From Terriglobia bacterium (GTDB lineage: Bacteria; Acidobacteriota; Terriglobia; Terriglobales; Acidobacteriaceae): a stretch of 64,000 nucleotides of DNA. Positions 1-8,711 of the stretch are shown here, in pieces. Numbering within the stretch: the first letter of the stretch is position 1; each line of letters opens with the position of its first letter. The notes beneath the pieces were generated by a model. It did not search any database and was not told the DNA's origin. It saw only the letters and a list, made by a program, of their open reading frames with translations. The position numbers were made by a program, and so were the translations under genes. The DNA lies in the NCBI GenBank assembly GCA_020072645.1, contig JAIQGK010000002.1, positions 264,062 to 328,061 of the forward strand, in the 5' to 3' direction.

Positions 1-38
1 GAAAGGATGGGTACTGGACAGGCGAATGCGTCCTCTCT

Positions 39-227
39 TTAACGTAGGGATGGTGGTGGACTGGGACAGAAACAGGGGACTGGACTAGTTCCGTCGTAGC
101 ACTCTGGAGGACAACCAACAAATGTCTTCGTACCAGCCGATAGCTGGGCCGGGAGCGTTGTTACAAGAATCACTGCCGCTAGGATGCAAAATCGAATTGC
201 TTGAGCTGCCGTTCTCTTCTTTGGCAT
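39..227 (-). CDS. small Cys-rich secreted peptide
   Basis: A 62-codon ORF. The ATG is preceded at suitable spacing by AAAGGG on the minus strand. The N-terminus has two lysines, an arginine, then a hydrophobic stretch (about residues 10-30) ending in a plausible signal peptidase site. The short mature part contains three Cys and many Pro (CPPEC, CFCPSPPP). I do not recognise the family. An overlapping minus-strand frame reaching 367 is also open, so this call rests mainly on the signal peptide and ribosome binding site. Probably a small exported protein of unknown role. Confidence 0.45.
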   Translation of the reverse strand: MPKKRTAAQAIRFCILAAVILVTTLPAQLSAGTKTFVGCPPECYDGTSPVPCFCPSPPPSLR

Positions 228-519
228 GGGTTCCCTTTCTGTTTTTCATTCAATGCAACTGATGCGTGTTCAAAATGAGCGTCAAAAGATCGCATTAGCG
301 CATTCCAATCATCCTCGTTGAGGTATGTAGCTGTATCAAGAAAAAAACAGCTCTCACGCAGTATCAATTCCCAAAAGGGTATTCCTCATTTCGGTCGCTT
401 CCTGCCAATAAGCCTTATGGCCTAAGCAAGGTTTCAAGTATCGGAGCTGTGCGCAGGGCCTGCAACGAATTCATGACGTGCCCGGTTGAGCGTCGGCGTA
501 GAATATTCACGAGTCTCCC

Positions 520-2124
520 ATGACCACCATTCCACAACCCGAACTTGCTCCAGCTCACCCAAACGCTCAGTCAGGCCAGCAATTTGCCGTTCAAAATCCG
601 GCCACGCAGGAAATCATTGGCACGCTGCCGAACATGGCGGCGAACCAGATAGCTGAAGCTGTGGCCAAAGCAGCCGCTGCGCAAGTTCGCTGGGCTGCGA
701 CGCCTGTCCGGGATCGTATGCGCATTCTGGGGCGCTTTGCCGAGCTGCTATGCGACCAGAAAGATTCCGTCGCCGCCGTGATCAGCCGCGAGGCCGGAAA
801 GCCCGAGACGGAAGCGATGTCCACGGAAGTAATGGTTGTGCTGGACACGGTGAAGTATCTCCAGAACCATGTGCCGGCGTTTCTAAAACCTGAGCCGGTG
901 CCGCACGGAAATCCCGTGATGAAGCTCAAGGCCGGCACGCTGCTGCGCGAGCCTTACGGAGTTGTGGGCATCATCAGCCCGTGGAACTATCCGTTCAATC
1001 TGCCGTCGATTCAGACGCTGACAGCGCTGGCCACGGGCAACGCCGTTGTGCTGAAGCCGTCAGAATTTACGCCGTACTCGTCGCTGGAGCTGGAAAAGCT
1101 ATTGCGCGCGGCGGGCCTTGACCCCGACTTGCTTCAGGTGATCACCGGTGAGGGCGCCACCGGAGCAGCGCTGCTTGCGGCGAACGTACAGAAAATTGTC
1201 TTTACCGGAAGCGTGGCCACCGGCAAGCGCGTAGCCCAGGCCGCCGCAGCCCGGTTGCTGCCTGTGGTGCTGGAGTTGGGCGGCAAAGATCCGATGATCG
1301 TGCTGGAAGATGCCGACGTTGACGTGGCATCGAGTGCCGCGGTGTGGGGCGCGTTCATGAATGCAGGACAGACTTGTCTATCGGTCGAGCGCTGCTACGT
1401 GCAGGAAAAAATCTATCCCAAGTTTCTGGAGAAGTGCGTTGAGAAGACAAACAAACTCCGCATCGGTCCAGGTACGGATCCAAACATTGATGCCGGCCCC
1501 ATGATCCATGAACGCCAGCTCGGCATCGTTCAATCGCATGTGGAAGACGCTGTGGCCCACGGCGCGCGGCTGCTGGCCGGCGGCAAGCCGCTGGCACAGC
1601 TTGGTCCAAACTTTTTTGCGCCTACCATCCTGGCAGACGTGGACCACTCCATGAAGATCATGCGCGAAGAAACCTTTGGCCCGGTGCTGCCGGTGTGCAG
1701 TTTCAAGACAGAAGACGAAGCCGTGGCGCTGGCCAATGATTCCGAATACGGCCTGGCGGCCTGCGTCTTTACCAACGACCGCAAACGTGGTGAGGCGCTG
1801 GCGCGGCGCGTACAGGCCGGCACCGTAATGGTGAACGATGTGCTGACCTGCTTTGGCATCAGTGAAGCGCCGCACGGCGGCATCAAGGCCAGCGGGATTG
1901 GCCGCACGCACGGCCGGTTTGGCCTGGAAGAAATGGTTTGGCCCAAGTACGTGGATTCAGACCGTATGCCGCGCATGAAAAAGCTCTGGTGGTATGGATA
2001 CGGCCCTGCCTTCGGGCAGCAGATGGGCGGGTTCATTGAACTGCTGTTCGCAAAAGGATTAATAAAACGCCTGCGTGGAGGGGTGAAAAGCACAAAATCA
2101 TATCTTCGTCGGCGACTTCTTTAG
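520..2124 (+). CDS. NAD(P)-dependent aldehyde dehydrogenase family protein
   Basis: A 534-residue member of the aldehyde dehydrogenase superfamily, oxidising an aldehyde to its acid with NAD(P). The sequence shows the Rossmann-side motif PWNYPFN (about residues 157-163), the FTGS cofactor loop (about 229-232), the general base Glu252 in LELGGKDP, and the nucleophile Cys286 in NAGQTC. A C-terminal extension of some 40 residues, basic and hydrophobic (ending KSYLRRRLL), goes beyond the usual core and could be a membrane-associating tail like that of long-chain fatty aldehyde dehydrogenases. The closely following HMGL-like gene (41 nt gap) suggests joint transcription. Substrate cannot be told from sequence. 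Confidence 0.93.
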   Translation: MTTIPQPELAPAHPNAQSGQQFAVQNPATQEIIGTLPNMAANQIAEAVAKAAAAQVRWAATPVRDRMRILGRFAELLCDQKDSVAAVISREAGKPETEAMSTEVMVVLDTVKYLQNHVPAFLKPEPVPHGNPVMKLKAGTLLREPYGVVGIISPWNYPFNLPSIQTLTALATGNAVVLKPSEFTPYSSLELEKLLRAAGLDPDLLQVITGEGATGAALLAANVQKIVFTGSVATGKRVAQAAAARLLPVVLELGGKDPMIVLEDADVDVASSAAVWGAFMNAGQTCLSVERCYVQEKIYPKFLEKCVEKTNKLRIGPGTDPNIDAGPMIHERQLGIVQSHVEDAVAHGARLLAGGKPLAQLGPNFFAPTILADVDHSMKIMREETFGPVLPVCSFKTEDEAVALANDSEYGLAACVFTNDRKRGEALARRVQAGTVMVNDVLTCFGISEAPHGGIKASGIGRTHGRFGLEEMVWPKYVDSDRMPRMKKLWWYGYGPAFGQQMGGFIELLFAKGLIKRLRGGVKSTKSYLRRRLL

Positions 2125-2164
2125 GCGTAAAATCGGCTTTGAGGCAGCGGGGCCTAATAAAGTA

Positions 2165-3415
2165 ATGTTGAAACACTCTCATTTGATTTACGACTGGAAT
2201 TCCCTTCCCGGAACCGAATCTGCGCCTAAACAACGTGTCATGCTGGACGATGAGTCGCTGCGCGACGGCCTGCAGTCGCCTTCAGTCAAAGATCCGCACA
2301 TCGACGAAAAAATCAAGATCCTGCACCTGATGGAAGACCTCGGTATTGACCTTGTCGATATCGGCTTGCCCGGCGCCGGTCCGCGCGCGGTGGCGGACGT
2401 GGAGCTGCTGGCGCGGGAAATCGCAAGCTGCCGGATGAAGATCAAGCCGAACTGCGCCGCCCGCACCCATGAGAACGACATTCGTCCGGTGGCGGAAATC
2501 TCTCAGCGCGCCGGCATACCGATTGAAGTTGCGTGCTTCCTGGGCTCCAGCCCCATCCGCCGGTTCACAGAAAACTGGACTGACGACTTCCTGTTCCGCA
2601 CCACGGAAAAAGCCGTGACCTACGCAAAGTCTCTTGGCCTGGAAGTGATGTACGTAACGGAGGACACTTCCCGCTGCGATCCTGAGACGGTGAAGCGGCT
2701 CTACACGACGGCCATTAACAGCGGCGCGACGGCTATCGTAATTTGCGATACCGTGGGCCATGCGACGCCCAGCGGCGTGCAGGCGCTGATCCGCTTTGTG
2801 CTGGACGAAGTGGTGAAGCCTTCAGGACAGAAAATCCGTGTAGATTGGCATGGCCACTCTGATCGAGGGCTGGCTGTCGCCAACTCTCTGGCTGCGCTGG
2901 CGGCCGGCGCGGACTGCGTTCACGGCACGGCGCTTGGCATCGGCGAACGCGTGGGGAATACGCAGATCGACCAGATGCTGGTGAACCTGAAGCTGATGGG
3001 CGTTTCACCCTGGGCAGAGCAGGACCTGACAAAGCTGAAGGAATACTGCATGACCGTCTCGGAAGCCACGGGCGTGCCGATCCCTCGCAATTATCCCGTG
3101 ATGGGAGAAGATGCCTTTCGTACAGCGACGGGAGTACATGCCGCGGCTGTTATTAAGGCATTCCGCAAAGGCGATATTGAGCTGGCTAATTCCGTCTACT
3201 CCGGTGTACCCTCTCATTACTTCGGCCTGGAACAAATCATTGAGATTGGCCCCATGTCGGGCAAGTCAAACGTGATCTTCTGGCTGGAGCGCAAAGGTAT
3301 CCCCGCCTCTGAGGAGCTGGTGGACCGCATCTTTCAGCGGGCCAAAGCTTCAGACCGCTGCCTTACGGAAGAGGAAATCCTGGCGTGCTGCCAAAAGGTT
3401 CCAGCCAATACTTAG
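2165..3415 (+). CDS. HMGL-like / isopropylmalate synthase-like carboxyltransferase-fold enzyme
   Basis: A 416-residue protein with the TIM-barrel domain shared by HMG-CoA lyase, 2-isopropylmalate synthase, homocitrate synthase and citramalate synthase. Visible signatures are an RDGLQSP motif near residue 34 (metal and substrate site), the metal-ligand motif HGHSDRG near residue 227, and GIGERVGNTQ near 258, which resembles the GIGERAGN motif of isopropylmalate and homocitrate synthases. The LeuA C-terminal regulatory domain is absent, so leucine feedback inhibition is not expected. Family knowledge supports acyl-CoA condensation or cleavage at a 2-keto acid; the exact reaction is uncertain. 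It sits just downstream of the aldehyde dehydrogenase. Confidence 0.85.
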   Translation: MLKHSHLIYDWNSLPGTESAPKQRVMLDDESLRDGLQSPSVKDPHIDEKIKILHLMEDLGIDLVDIGLPGAGPRAVADVELLAREIASCRMKIKPNCAARTHENDIRPVAEISQRAGIPIEVACFLGSSPIRRFTENWTDDFLFRTTEKAVTYAKSLGLEVMYVTEDTSRCDPETVKRLYTTAINSGATAIVICDTVGHATPSGVQALIRFVLDEVVKPSGQKIRVDWHGHSDRGLAVANSLAALAAGADCVHGTALGIGERVGNTQIDQMLVNLKLMGVSPWAEQDLTKLKEYCMTVSEATGVPIPRNYPVMGEDAFRTATGVHAAAVIKAFRKGDIELANSVYSGVPSHYFGLEQIIEIGPMSGKSNVIFWLERKGIPASEELVDRIFQRAKASDRCLTEEEILACCQKVPANT

Positions 3416-3519
3416 CCGTGTTAGAGAGTGATTGGCGGCCCCATCGGCGCAACGCAACTATTTTCCGCGGCGCGGGTTTCTTGTAATAACACTCTGAACT
3501 TCCCTTTAAAGGAGAAAGA

Positions 3520-3750
3520 ATGAAGAAGCTATTCACAATCGCGTGCACTCTGGTACTTGGCGGCGCTCTGGCCTTTGCTCAAACAGGCAGCACCACCAGC
3601 GGACAGACTCCATCTGGCGACCAGACAAAGAGCAGCACTTCGACCACCACCACCAAGAAGCATCACAAACATGGCGCCAAGAAGTCGAAAAAAGGAAAGA
3701 AATCTACTGAGGCAACTCCGGCTCCAGCAGCCAGCCCATCACCGAAATAA
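3520..3750 (+). CDS. Lys/His-rich small secreted protein (tandem copy 1)
   Basis: A 76-residue protein preceded by a strong AAAGGAGAAAGA ribosome binding site. Residues 1-21 form a typical Sec signal peptide ending AFAQ. The mature part is low complexity: Thr/Ser-rich, then a basic His/Lys stretch (KKHHKHGAKKSKKGKK), then an Ala/Pro tail. The next gene (3914-4114) encodes a protein with the same plan and a nearly identical start (MKKL..TIA.TL.LG), so the two are tandem paralogues. The basic stretch could bind polyanions or metal, but that is only a guess. A rho-independent terminator follows at once. Confidence 0.75.
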   Translation: MKKLFTIACTLVLGGALAFAQTGSTTSGQTPSGDQTKSSTSTTTTKKHHKHGAKKSKKGKKSTEATPAPAASPSPK

Positions 3751-3769
3751 ACTGTTATTCATCGTTACC

Positions 3770-3800
3770 CAAGCGGCCTCACGCAGGGGCCGCTTTTTTA
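3770..3800 (+). terminator. rho-independent terminator after secreted peptide 1
   Basis: AGCGGCC at 3772-3778 pairs with GGCCGCT at 3788-3794 across a short loop, followed by a run of six to seven T. It lies 20 nt after the stop of the first small secreted protein, so that gene is probably transcribed alone. Confidence 0.85.
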
Positions 3801-3913
3801 CGCCTCACAAGAATGCTTTCCTTTTTCCAGCTTCTCTGCTTAAAATGTTGCGCAAACAATTCTTTACAGAGTTGAAGGATTTCAAAAAACTGATGTCCCT
3901 CTGAAGGAGACGA

Positions 3914-4114
3914 ATGAAGAAGCTACTTACAATCGCGTTTACACTGCTGCTCGGCGCTACCCTGTCGTTCGCACAGGCTGGTGGCGGGTCCACAGACAAA
4001 CCGGCAGGCGACAAGACCGCAACGACCAAATCCGGCAAGAAAACGATGCACCACAAGGGCGGCAAGAAGTCCAAGAAAAAATCCGGCAGCACCACTACCC
4101 CGCCCCCGAAATAG
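3914..4114 (+). CDS. Lys/His-rich small secreted protein (tandem copy 2)
   Basis: A 66-residue paralogue of the preceding small protein. It has a GAAGGAGACGA ribosome binding site, a signal peptide (residues 1-21, ending SFAQ), a Gly/Thr/Lys mature part with MHHKGGKKSKKK, and a Thr-Pro tail. Conservation with copy 1 is high in the signal peptide and in the GGKKSKK-type basic block but weak elsewhere, which points to selection for export and charge rather than fold. It has its own terminator with the same stem core. Function unknown. Confidence 0.75.
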   Translation: MKKLLTIAFTLLLGATLSFAQAGGGSTDKPAGDKTATTKSGKKTMHHKGGKKSKKKSGSTTTPPPK

Positions 4115-4137
4115 GCTTTCCTTGAAAGTTTGTAGAT

Positions 4138-4169
4138 TAAAGCGGCCCAGTGCGGCCGCTTTGTTTTGG
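4138..4169 (+). terminator. rho-independent terminator after secreted peptide 2
   Basis: AGCGGCC at 4141-4147 pairs with GGCCGCT at 4154-4160, extended by flanking A/T pairs and followed by a T-rich tail. The stem core is identical to that of the terminator after copy 1, so the duplication seems to have included the terminator. Confidence 0.8.
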
Positions 4170-4257
4170 TTTGAATTGGCCTTGGCGCTCAAAGCCTGAT
4201 ATCGCAATACCAGCTTCATTTCAGGGCGCGGCGGGTTATATAGTTAAACATTAAGAG

Positions 4258-5502
4258 ATGGCCACCCGCCCACCGATCCCTGACACCTCGCGAATTTCCG
4301 CCCAGCGCGAGATCGCCCGCATCGCGGAGATGCGGAGCGTGCACGCCGCTTTTGCCTATCTCCACAATCAGGAACTCGAGTTTCGCCGCTGGCAGCGTGA
4401 GCTTACTGAAATCCCAGCTCCCCCGTTTGGCGAGGCTGCCCGCGCCGAATGGTTGCGGCAGAGATTTACCGCGCTCGGGCTTGAAAACATTCAGGTGGAC
4501 AGACTCGGAAACGTATTGGGACTGCTCAATAGCGGGTTGGCTGCGCCACTGATCGGCATCAGCGCGCACCTCGATACCGTCTTTCCTCAGGGCACCGCGC
4601 TGCAAACGCGTGAAGAAGCCAACAGGCTTTATGGTCCCGGCATCAGTGACAATGCAGCCGGAGTAACGGCTCTTCTGGCTATCGCTCATGCGTTGAAACG
4701 AACACAGCTCAAACCGGCAACCAACATCGTTTTCATCGGCAACGTGGGGGAAGAAGGTGAAGGCAATCTTCGCGGCATGCGGCATCTCTTCGCGGCCTCT
4801 CCGTGGCGCGACTCTATACAATCACTGCTTGTGATCGACGGCGCAGGCACTGATACATACGTCAATCAGGCGTTGGGAAGCCGGCGCTTTGAGATCACAT
4901 TTCGCGGTCCGGGCGGCCATTCCTGGAGCGACTTCGGCGTCCCCAACCCTATCATTCTTCTCTCGCGCGCACTGGCCCGCTTTAGTGACGTGCAGGCGCC
5001 GGAATCTCCTCGCACTACATTCAATGTCGGCGTGATTTCGGGCGGGACATCGGTCAACTCAATTCCTGAATCGGCAACGGCGCGTGTTGATCTCCGCTCT
5101 GCATCCATGGAAGAGCTGCAAAAGCTTGAAGATCGTCTGCGCGAATGCATTGCTGAAGCCTGGCGGGAAGCGCCTTTGTCGCATCGTTCCGGCGAACTCA
5201 AGGTCACGCTGGCCATTGAGAGCATTGGCGACCGCCCTGCTGCCGAGCTGCCGCCTGATGCTCGCATCCTGCAGTTTGTCCGCGCCGCGGACAAGCATCT
5301 GCGGATTGAATCTTTTGCCCGGCTGGCTTCCACTGACGCCAACGTTCCTCTCGCGCTGGGGATTGAGGCGACCACAATCGGCGCCGGCGGTGACGGCGGC
5401 GGCGCGCACACGCTGCGCGAATGGTTCGATTGCAGCAATCGTGACCTTGGACTCAAGCGCATTCTGTTAGTCTTGATGGCTCTTACCGGAGTGCAGGAAT
5501 GA
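4258..5502 (+). CDS. M20 family metallopeptidase
   Basis: A 414-residue zinc-dependent peptidase or deacylase of the M20 family (peptidase T / ArgE / DapE type). Metal and catalytic motifs are in order: His104 and Asp106 in ISAHLDTVF, the bridging Asp131 in GISDNAAG, and the Glu165-Glu166 pair in VGEEGEG. A dimerisation insert with GGHSWSDFG lies near residue 220, and a late His occurs in GGAHTLREW near 384. No signal peptide is seen, so it is probably cytoplasmic. Its stop overlaps the start of the next gene (ATGA), indicating translational coupling with an exported amidohydrolase and a shared role in degrading acylated amino acids or small peptides (inferred). Confidence 0.9.
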   Translation: MATRPPIPDTSRISAQREIARIAEMRSVHAAFAYLHNQELEFRRWQRELTEIPAPPFGEAARAEWLRQRFTALGLENIQVDRLGNVLGLLNSGLAAPLIGISAHLDTVFPQGTALQTREEANRLYGPGISDNAAGVTALLAIAHALKRTQLKPATNIVFIGNVGEEGEGNLRGMRHLFAASPWRDSIQSLLVIDGAGTDTYVNQALGSRRFEITFRGPGGHSWSDFGVPNPIILLSRALARFSDVQAPESPRTTFNVGVISGGTSVNSIPESATARVDLRSASMEELQKLEDRLRECIAEAWREAPLSHRSGELKVTLAIESIGDRPAAELPPDARILQFVRAADKHLRIESFARLASTDANVPLALGIEATTIGAGGDGGGAHTLREWFDCSNRDLGLKRILLVLMALTGVQE

Positions 5503-7196
5503 AAATTCTTTTAGCTGTCTTGATGGTGCTAACCATGGCAAGTTTGTCGTCTGCGCAACAAACGCAAACACCCGCCGATGTCATTTTCGTGAATGGCGAT
5601 ATCTACCGAACCGCTGCACAGGTGGCAAGCTTAACGGCAAGCGGTGCGCCGCAGGCCCCCTTCGCCCGGGTTCAGGCAGTGGCAGTTGCCGGCGGCGAGA
5701 TCGTCGCCGTGGGTTCGAATGAAGAAGTCCAGAAGCTCAAAGGCCCTAATACCCAGGTTGTCGATCTTGGCGGGCACTTTGTGATGCCTGGCTTCAATGA
5801 CGCGCACGTCCATCTCGGCTCGGGCGGATTTGAAAAGCTGAACGTAAACCTGGTCGGCTCCAAATCGCTCGACGAGATGAAGCAGCGGATCGCCGCCCGT
5901 GTGAAGACCGCCGCGCCGGGCGAATGGATCCAGGGCCGCGGCTGGGACCACACTCTCTGGGCGGAGCAGAAGACGCCTGTGCGCAGCGATATCGACTCCG
6001 TCACCGGCGACCATCCCGCCATTTTCAATCGCGTTGACGGACACATTGCCATTGCCAACAGCGTAGCGCTCAAAGCCGCAGGCATTACAGCGCAGACACC
6101 TGATCCACACGGCGGCAAGATTGATCGCGACGACAAAGGCGAGCCGACCGGCATTCTGCGTGAGACGGCCATGGGGTTGGTCGGCGACAAGATCCCGCCA
6201 CCCACCGCTGCGCAGCGCCGCAAAGCCGCAGAACTTGCGCTTGAAGACGCCGCGCGCTCTGGCATCACCTCCGCCCAGGACAACTCTGACTGGGAAGACT
6301 TCCTCACCTATGAGCAGATGGAAAAAGAGGGTAAGCTGACCCTCCGCATCTCGGAGTGGCTCCCCTTCGACGCGCCGGTGGAGCAGTTGATCAAGATGCG
6401 CCAGCACCATCCTAAGGAGGACCCCATGCTGCACACCACCATGCTCAAGGGCTTTATGGATGGATCACTTGGCTCGCGCACCGCCGCCATGCTCGCGCCC
6501 TACACCGACGATCCAAAAAACTCCGGCATTCCCCGCTATGAACAAGACAAGCTGGATGCCAAGGCCGCCGAGCGCGCCGGCGCCGGCTTTCAGATGGGAT
6601 TCCACGCCATCGGCGACCGCGGCGCACGCATGGCCCTTGATGCCTTTGCCTATGCGGAGCAAAAAAGCAACAACAAGAAACTCCGCTTCCGCATTGAGCA
6701 CGATCAGGTCATCGCGCCGGAAGATTTTAAGAAATTCAAAGATCTCGGCGTGATTGCCTCCGTGCAACCCAACCATCTGCTCACAGACATGAATTGGGCT
6801 GAATCACACCTGGGAACAGAACGTGCCAAACACTCGTATCCCTGGGCGGAATTTGAATCGAACGGAATTATCATGGCGTTCGGGACTGACTATCCCGTTG
6901 AGCCCATCACGCCCTTCCGCGGTCTGTACGCCGCTGTAACCCGCAAGAATGAAGCCGGGACCAAAGAGTATTACCCGGAGCAGAAAATCAGCATGCAGCA
7001 CGCCATCTTCGCTTATACCGTCGGCTCAGCAATAGCAGAGTTTGCCGAGCAGAAAAAAGGCCAGCTTCAACCCGGTATGTTGGCCGATTTCGTCGTGCTT
7101 GATCGCGACATCACAAAAATAGCGCCGCCGGAGATTTTGAAGACGCGCGTTCTGCGTACCGTGGTCGGCGGCAAGACGGTCTACGAAGCTAAGTAG
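5499..7196 (+). CDS. exported amidohydrolase family 3 protein (YtcJ-like)
   Basis: A 565-residue metal-dependent amidohydrolase of the YtcJ/amidohydrolase-3 type. Residues 1-20 are a signal peptide (cleavage near SSAQ), so it acts outside the cytoplasm. The metal-binding HVH motif is His103-x-His105 in GFNDAHVHLG; further conserved segments are FMDGSLGSRTA near residue 322, GFHAIGDRGAR near 369, RIEHDQ near 398, and the C-terminal LADFVVLDRD. It overlaps the upstream M20 peptidase gene by four bases. The usual substrates of this family are amides or N-acyl compounds; the actual one is unknown. Confidence 0.9.
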   Translation: MKILLAVLMVLTMASLSSAQQTQTPADVIFVNGDIYRTAAQVASLTASGAPQAPFARVQAVAVAGGEIVAVGSNEEVQKLKGPNTQVVDLGGHFVMPGFNDAHVHLGSGGFEKLNVNLVGSKSLDEMKQRIAARVKTAAPGEWIQGRGWDHTLWAEQKTPVRSDIDSVTGDHPAIFNRVDGHIAIANSVALKAAGITAQTPDPHGGKIDRDDKGEPTGILRETAMGLVGDKIPPPTAAQRRKAAELALEDAARSGITSAQDNSDWEDFLTYEQMEKEGKLTLRISEWLPFDAPVEQLIKMRQHHPKEDPMLHTTMLKGFMDGSLGSRTAAMLAPYTDDPKNSGIPRYEQDKLDAKAAERAGAGFQMGFHAIGDRGARMALDAFAYAEQKSNNKKLRFRIEHDQVIAPEDFKKFKDLGVIASVQPNHLLTDMNWAESHLGTERAKHSYPWAEFESNGIIMAFGTDYPVEPITPFRGLYAAVTRKNEAGTKEYYPEQKISMQHAIFAYTVGSAIAEFAEQKKGQLQPGMLADFVVLDRDITKIAPPEILKTRVLRTVVGGKTVYEAK

Positions 7197-7252
7197 ATAT
7201 AGTATTGCTGTCGTCGATCCGGTGGAAGAGCGGGCCTTTCTGGTCTGAAGAG

Positions 7253-7329
7253 ATGTGGCACAGACACTCTTGTCTGTGCTTGCATCCTTAACGTTTAACA
7301 GAGCACAGGCAGGAGTGCCTGTGCCACAA
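7253..7329. repeat. double-hairpin inverted repeat (REP-like)
   Basis: The left arm TGTGGCACAGACACTCTTGT and beyond (7254-7280) is the imperfect reverse complement of the right arm ending TGCCTGTGCCACA (7303-7329). Each arm is itself a hairpin: CACAGACA-ctct-TGTCTGTG and CACAGGCA-ggag-TGCCTGTG. The structure can fold as one long stem or as two side-by-side hairpins. It lies in a 346-nt gap between the amidohydrolase gene and a small gene, where nothing else is recognised. It looks like a REP/BIME-type element; one copy is present here. Confidence 0.7.
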
Positions 7330-7542
7330 AATCAAGGACATGTTCTTTGAAACTGCTTTAGCCCTTGAAATCCCTACTTAACAATCTTCGCCCGCCATTT
7401 AACTTTATGCGTTTCTTCAAATTGCTTCGCTATTTTGTTGCGTCCACTTTCACCGTGCATCTATAACAAAGACGGGCCACGCCGGTGCTAGCACACCGAA
7501 CGCAGCCCTAACCACAAATCACCTTCACAAGAAAGGCGACCT

Positions 7543-7818
7543 ATGGCTGACACAGATTTTAGCAGCGCACCTAATTCCAGCAGCGTACCCAAACCCCACA
7601 TCTACGATCTTCTCAACCGTCTCAACGCATCCTTCGCCCGCGTTCATCGCAACATGGAAGCATTGGAACAGGTCGGCATTTTCGATCCGCTCATGATGCA
7701 GTCCCTGAACCGCCAGTCTGAGCATCTTAGGGCAGGCGCCAATTACCATCTGCTCGGGGCGATGCGCCGCATTGAAGAACGTGACCGCGAGAAATTTTCG
7801 CAGCCACCCAAAGAGTGA
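7543..7818 (+). CDS. conserved-looking hypothetical protein, helical
   Basis: A 91-residue protein with a GAAAGGCGACCT ribosome binding region. The first 18 residues are Ser/Pro-rich and probably disordered; the rest is predicted helical from its heptad-like pattern (YDLLNRLNASFARVHRNMEAL, split here by its Ala-Ser turn). No signal peptide or membrane segment, so probably cytoplasmic. I do not recognise the family. It is isolated between two repeat-containing intergenic regions and is followed by a GC-rich hairpin. The ORF looks real because of its ribosome binding site, codon use and terminator-like ending. Confidence 0.65.
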   Translation: MADTDFSSAPNSSSVPKPHIYDLLNRLNASFARVHRNMEALEQVGIFDPLMMQSLNRQSEHLRAGANYHLLGAMRRIEERDREKFSQPPKE

Positions 7819-7836
7819 AGCCCACTGTTGAACGCA

Positions 7837-7866
7837 GGACCCGCCGCTGCAAGGCGGGTCCCTTCA
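7837..7866 (+). terminator. GC-rich terminator-like hairpin
   Basis: GACCCGCC (7838-7845) pairs with GGCGGGTC (7853-7860) across a seven-base loop. The T tail is short (CCTTCA), so it may be a weak terminator or an mRNA 3'-end stabiliser for the gene ending at 7818. Confidence 0.55.
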
Positions 7867-7905
7867 CCCAATGCCCTTAGCATTGGAAGAATTGCTTTGC
7901 ACAAA

Positions 7906-8064
7906 AAAAATCTCATCACGGATAAACACGGATGACACAGATTTACAAATCAAAAATGGTCCTATTGAACTTTTGATCCGTGTAAATCAGTATTATCAGT
8001 GTCATCTGCGGTGAGGTTTGGGGATTTTGTGCAAGCTATTTGCCAATTGCTATTTGCTATTTGC
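7906..8064 (-). repeat. composite 3'-end repeat: TAGC units then ACGGAT units
   Basis: Read on the minus strand from the stop of the DUF2127 gene (8067-8065). It begins with GCAAATAGCAAATAGCAATT-like units (8064-8035), then ACCGCAGATGACAC and TTTACACGGATC units (8013-7976). A reverse-complement arm with GTGTCATCCGTG and TTATCCGTGATGAG (about 7944-7913) makes an inverted repeat. The same order of modules after a stop codon recurs at 10177, 34490 and 48857-48788. Confidence 0.7.
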
Positions 8065-8604
8065 TCAAAGTCGTGTCGCAGGTTCCACCACCTCGCGAAG
8101 AGCGGCTTTATCTTGCTTTCTCTGCATGTGCAGGTCCCACAATAGCCACGCCAGGTACGCCACAATCAAAACATTGGTGGCAAAAATGGCCCATTTGATC
8201 GGCGTGGCGCGGTGCGCCAGTTCATAGATTTCAATGGGAAGATACAAACAGCCGCTGATCAGCGCGAACCATTCCGCCCACTGCTTCTCCAGCCACAGCC
8301 CCGTGGCCTCCACAAAGCGAATGGTGGAATAAAGCAGCGTGCCGCCGATCCATAAATGAAGGTTTCCCGGGGTAACGTGTCGCGCTCCGCGAATGAGCTC
8401 GCGGGCCAGATGGCCATCAGGATTCAACCGAAAAATTTTGTGAAGAATACGCAGTAGATGCTCAGCCACATCTTGAATATCTTTGTGCAGCAGGCTCACC
8501 AGCCATATCGCCACCAATACGGCAAGCAGCCCCTTGGCCGCCTCAATCAGGGCAATTCCGCGCAGGCCAAGATGTTTTGCGAGCAGGCTCTTCTGGTTAT
8601 TCAT
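8065..8604 (-). CDS. DUF2127 family integral membrane protein
   Basis: A 179-residue membrane protein matching the DUF2127 pattern. It has hydrophobic segments near residues 22-38, 80-98, 112-130 and 140-160, an N-terminal GLRGIALIEAAKG motif, and a conserved-looking EIYEL-hydrophilic loop before the last helix. DUF2127 proteins have no established function. The ATG start gives a normal family length. The stop codon runs directly into a composite repeat. Confidence 0.8.
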   Translation of the reverse strand: MNNQKSLLAKHLGLRGIALIEAAKGLLAVLVAIWLVSLLHKDIQDVAEHLLRILHKIFRLNPDGHLARELIRGARHVTPGNLHLWIGGTLLYSTIRFVEATGLWLEKQWAEWFALISGCLYLPIEIYELAHRATPIKWAIFATNVLIVAYLAWLLWDLHMQRKQDKAALREVVEPATRL

Positions 8605-8711
8605 TCGATTCAGGGATGAAGAACTATTCTATATGCACCTTTAGACGGAAACCGGAGAGGTTGCGTTGTTTGCACTAGTAGAGCGTGTGACCGATGTGAC
8701 GATGACGCTTC

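Noticed and set aside
179..367. 62-codon minus-strand frame overlapping the first small peptide gene
   Set aside because: Starts with TTG, has no ribosome binding site and no family resemblance, though it could be a gene remnant.
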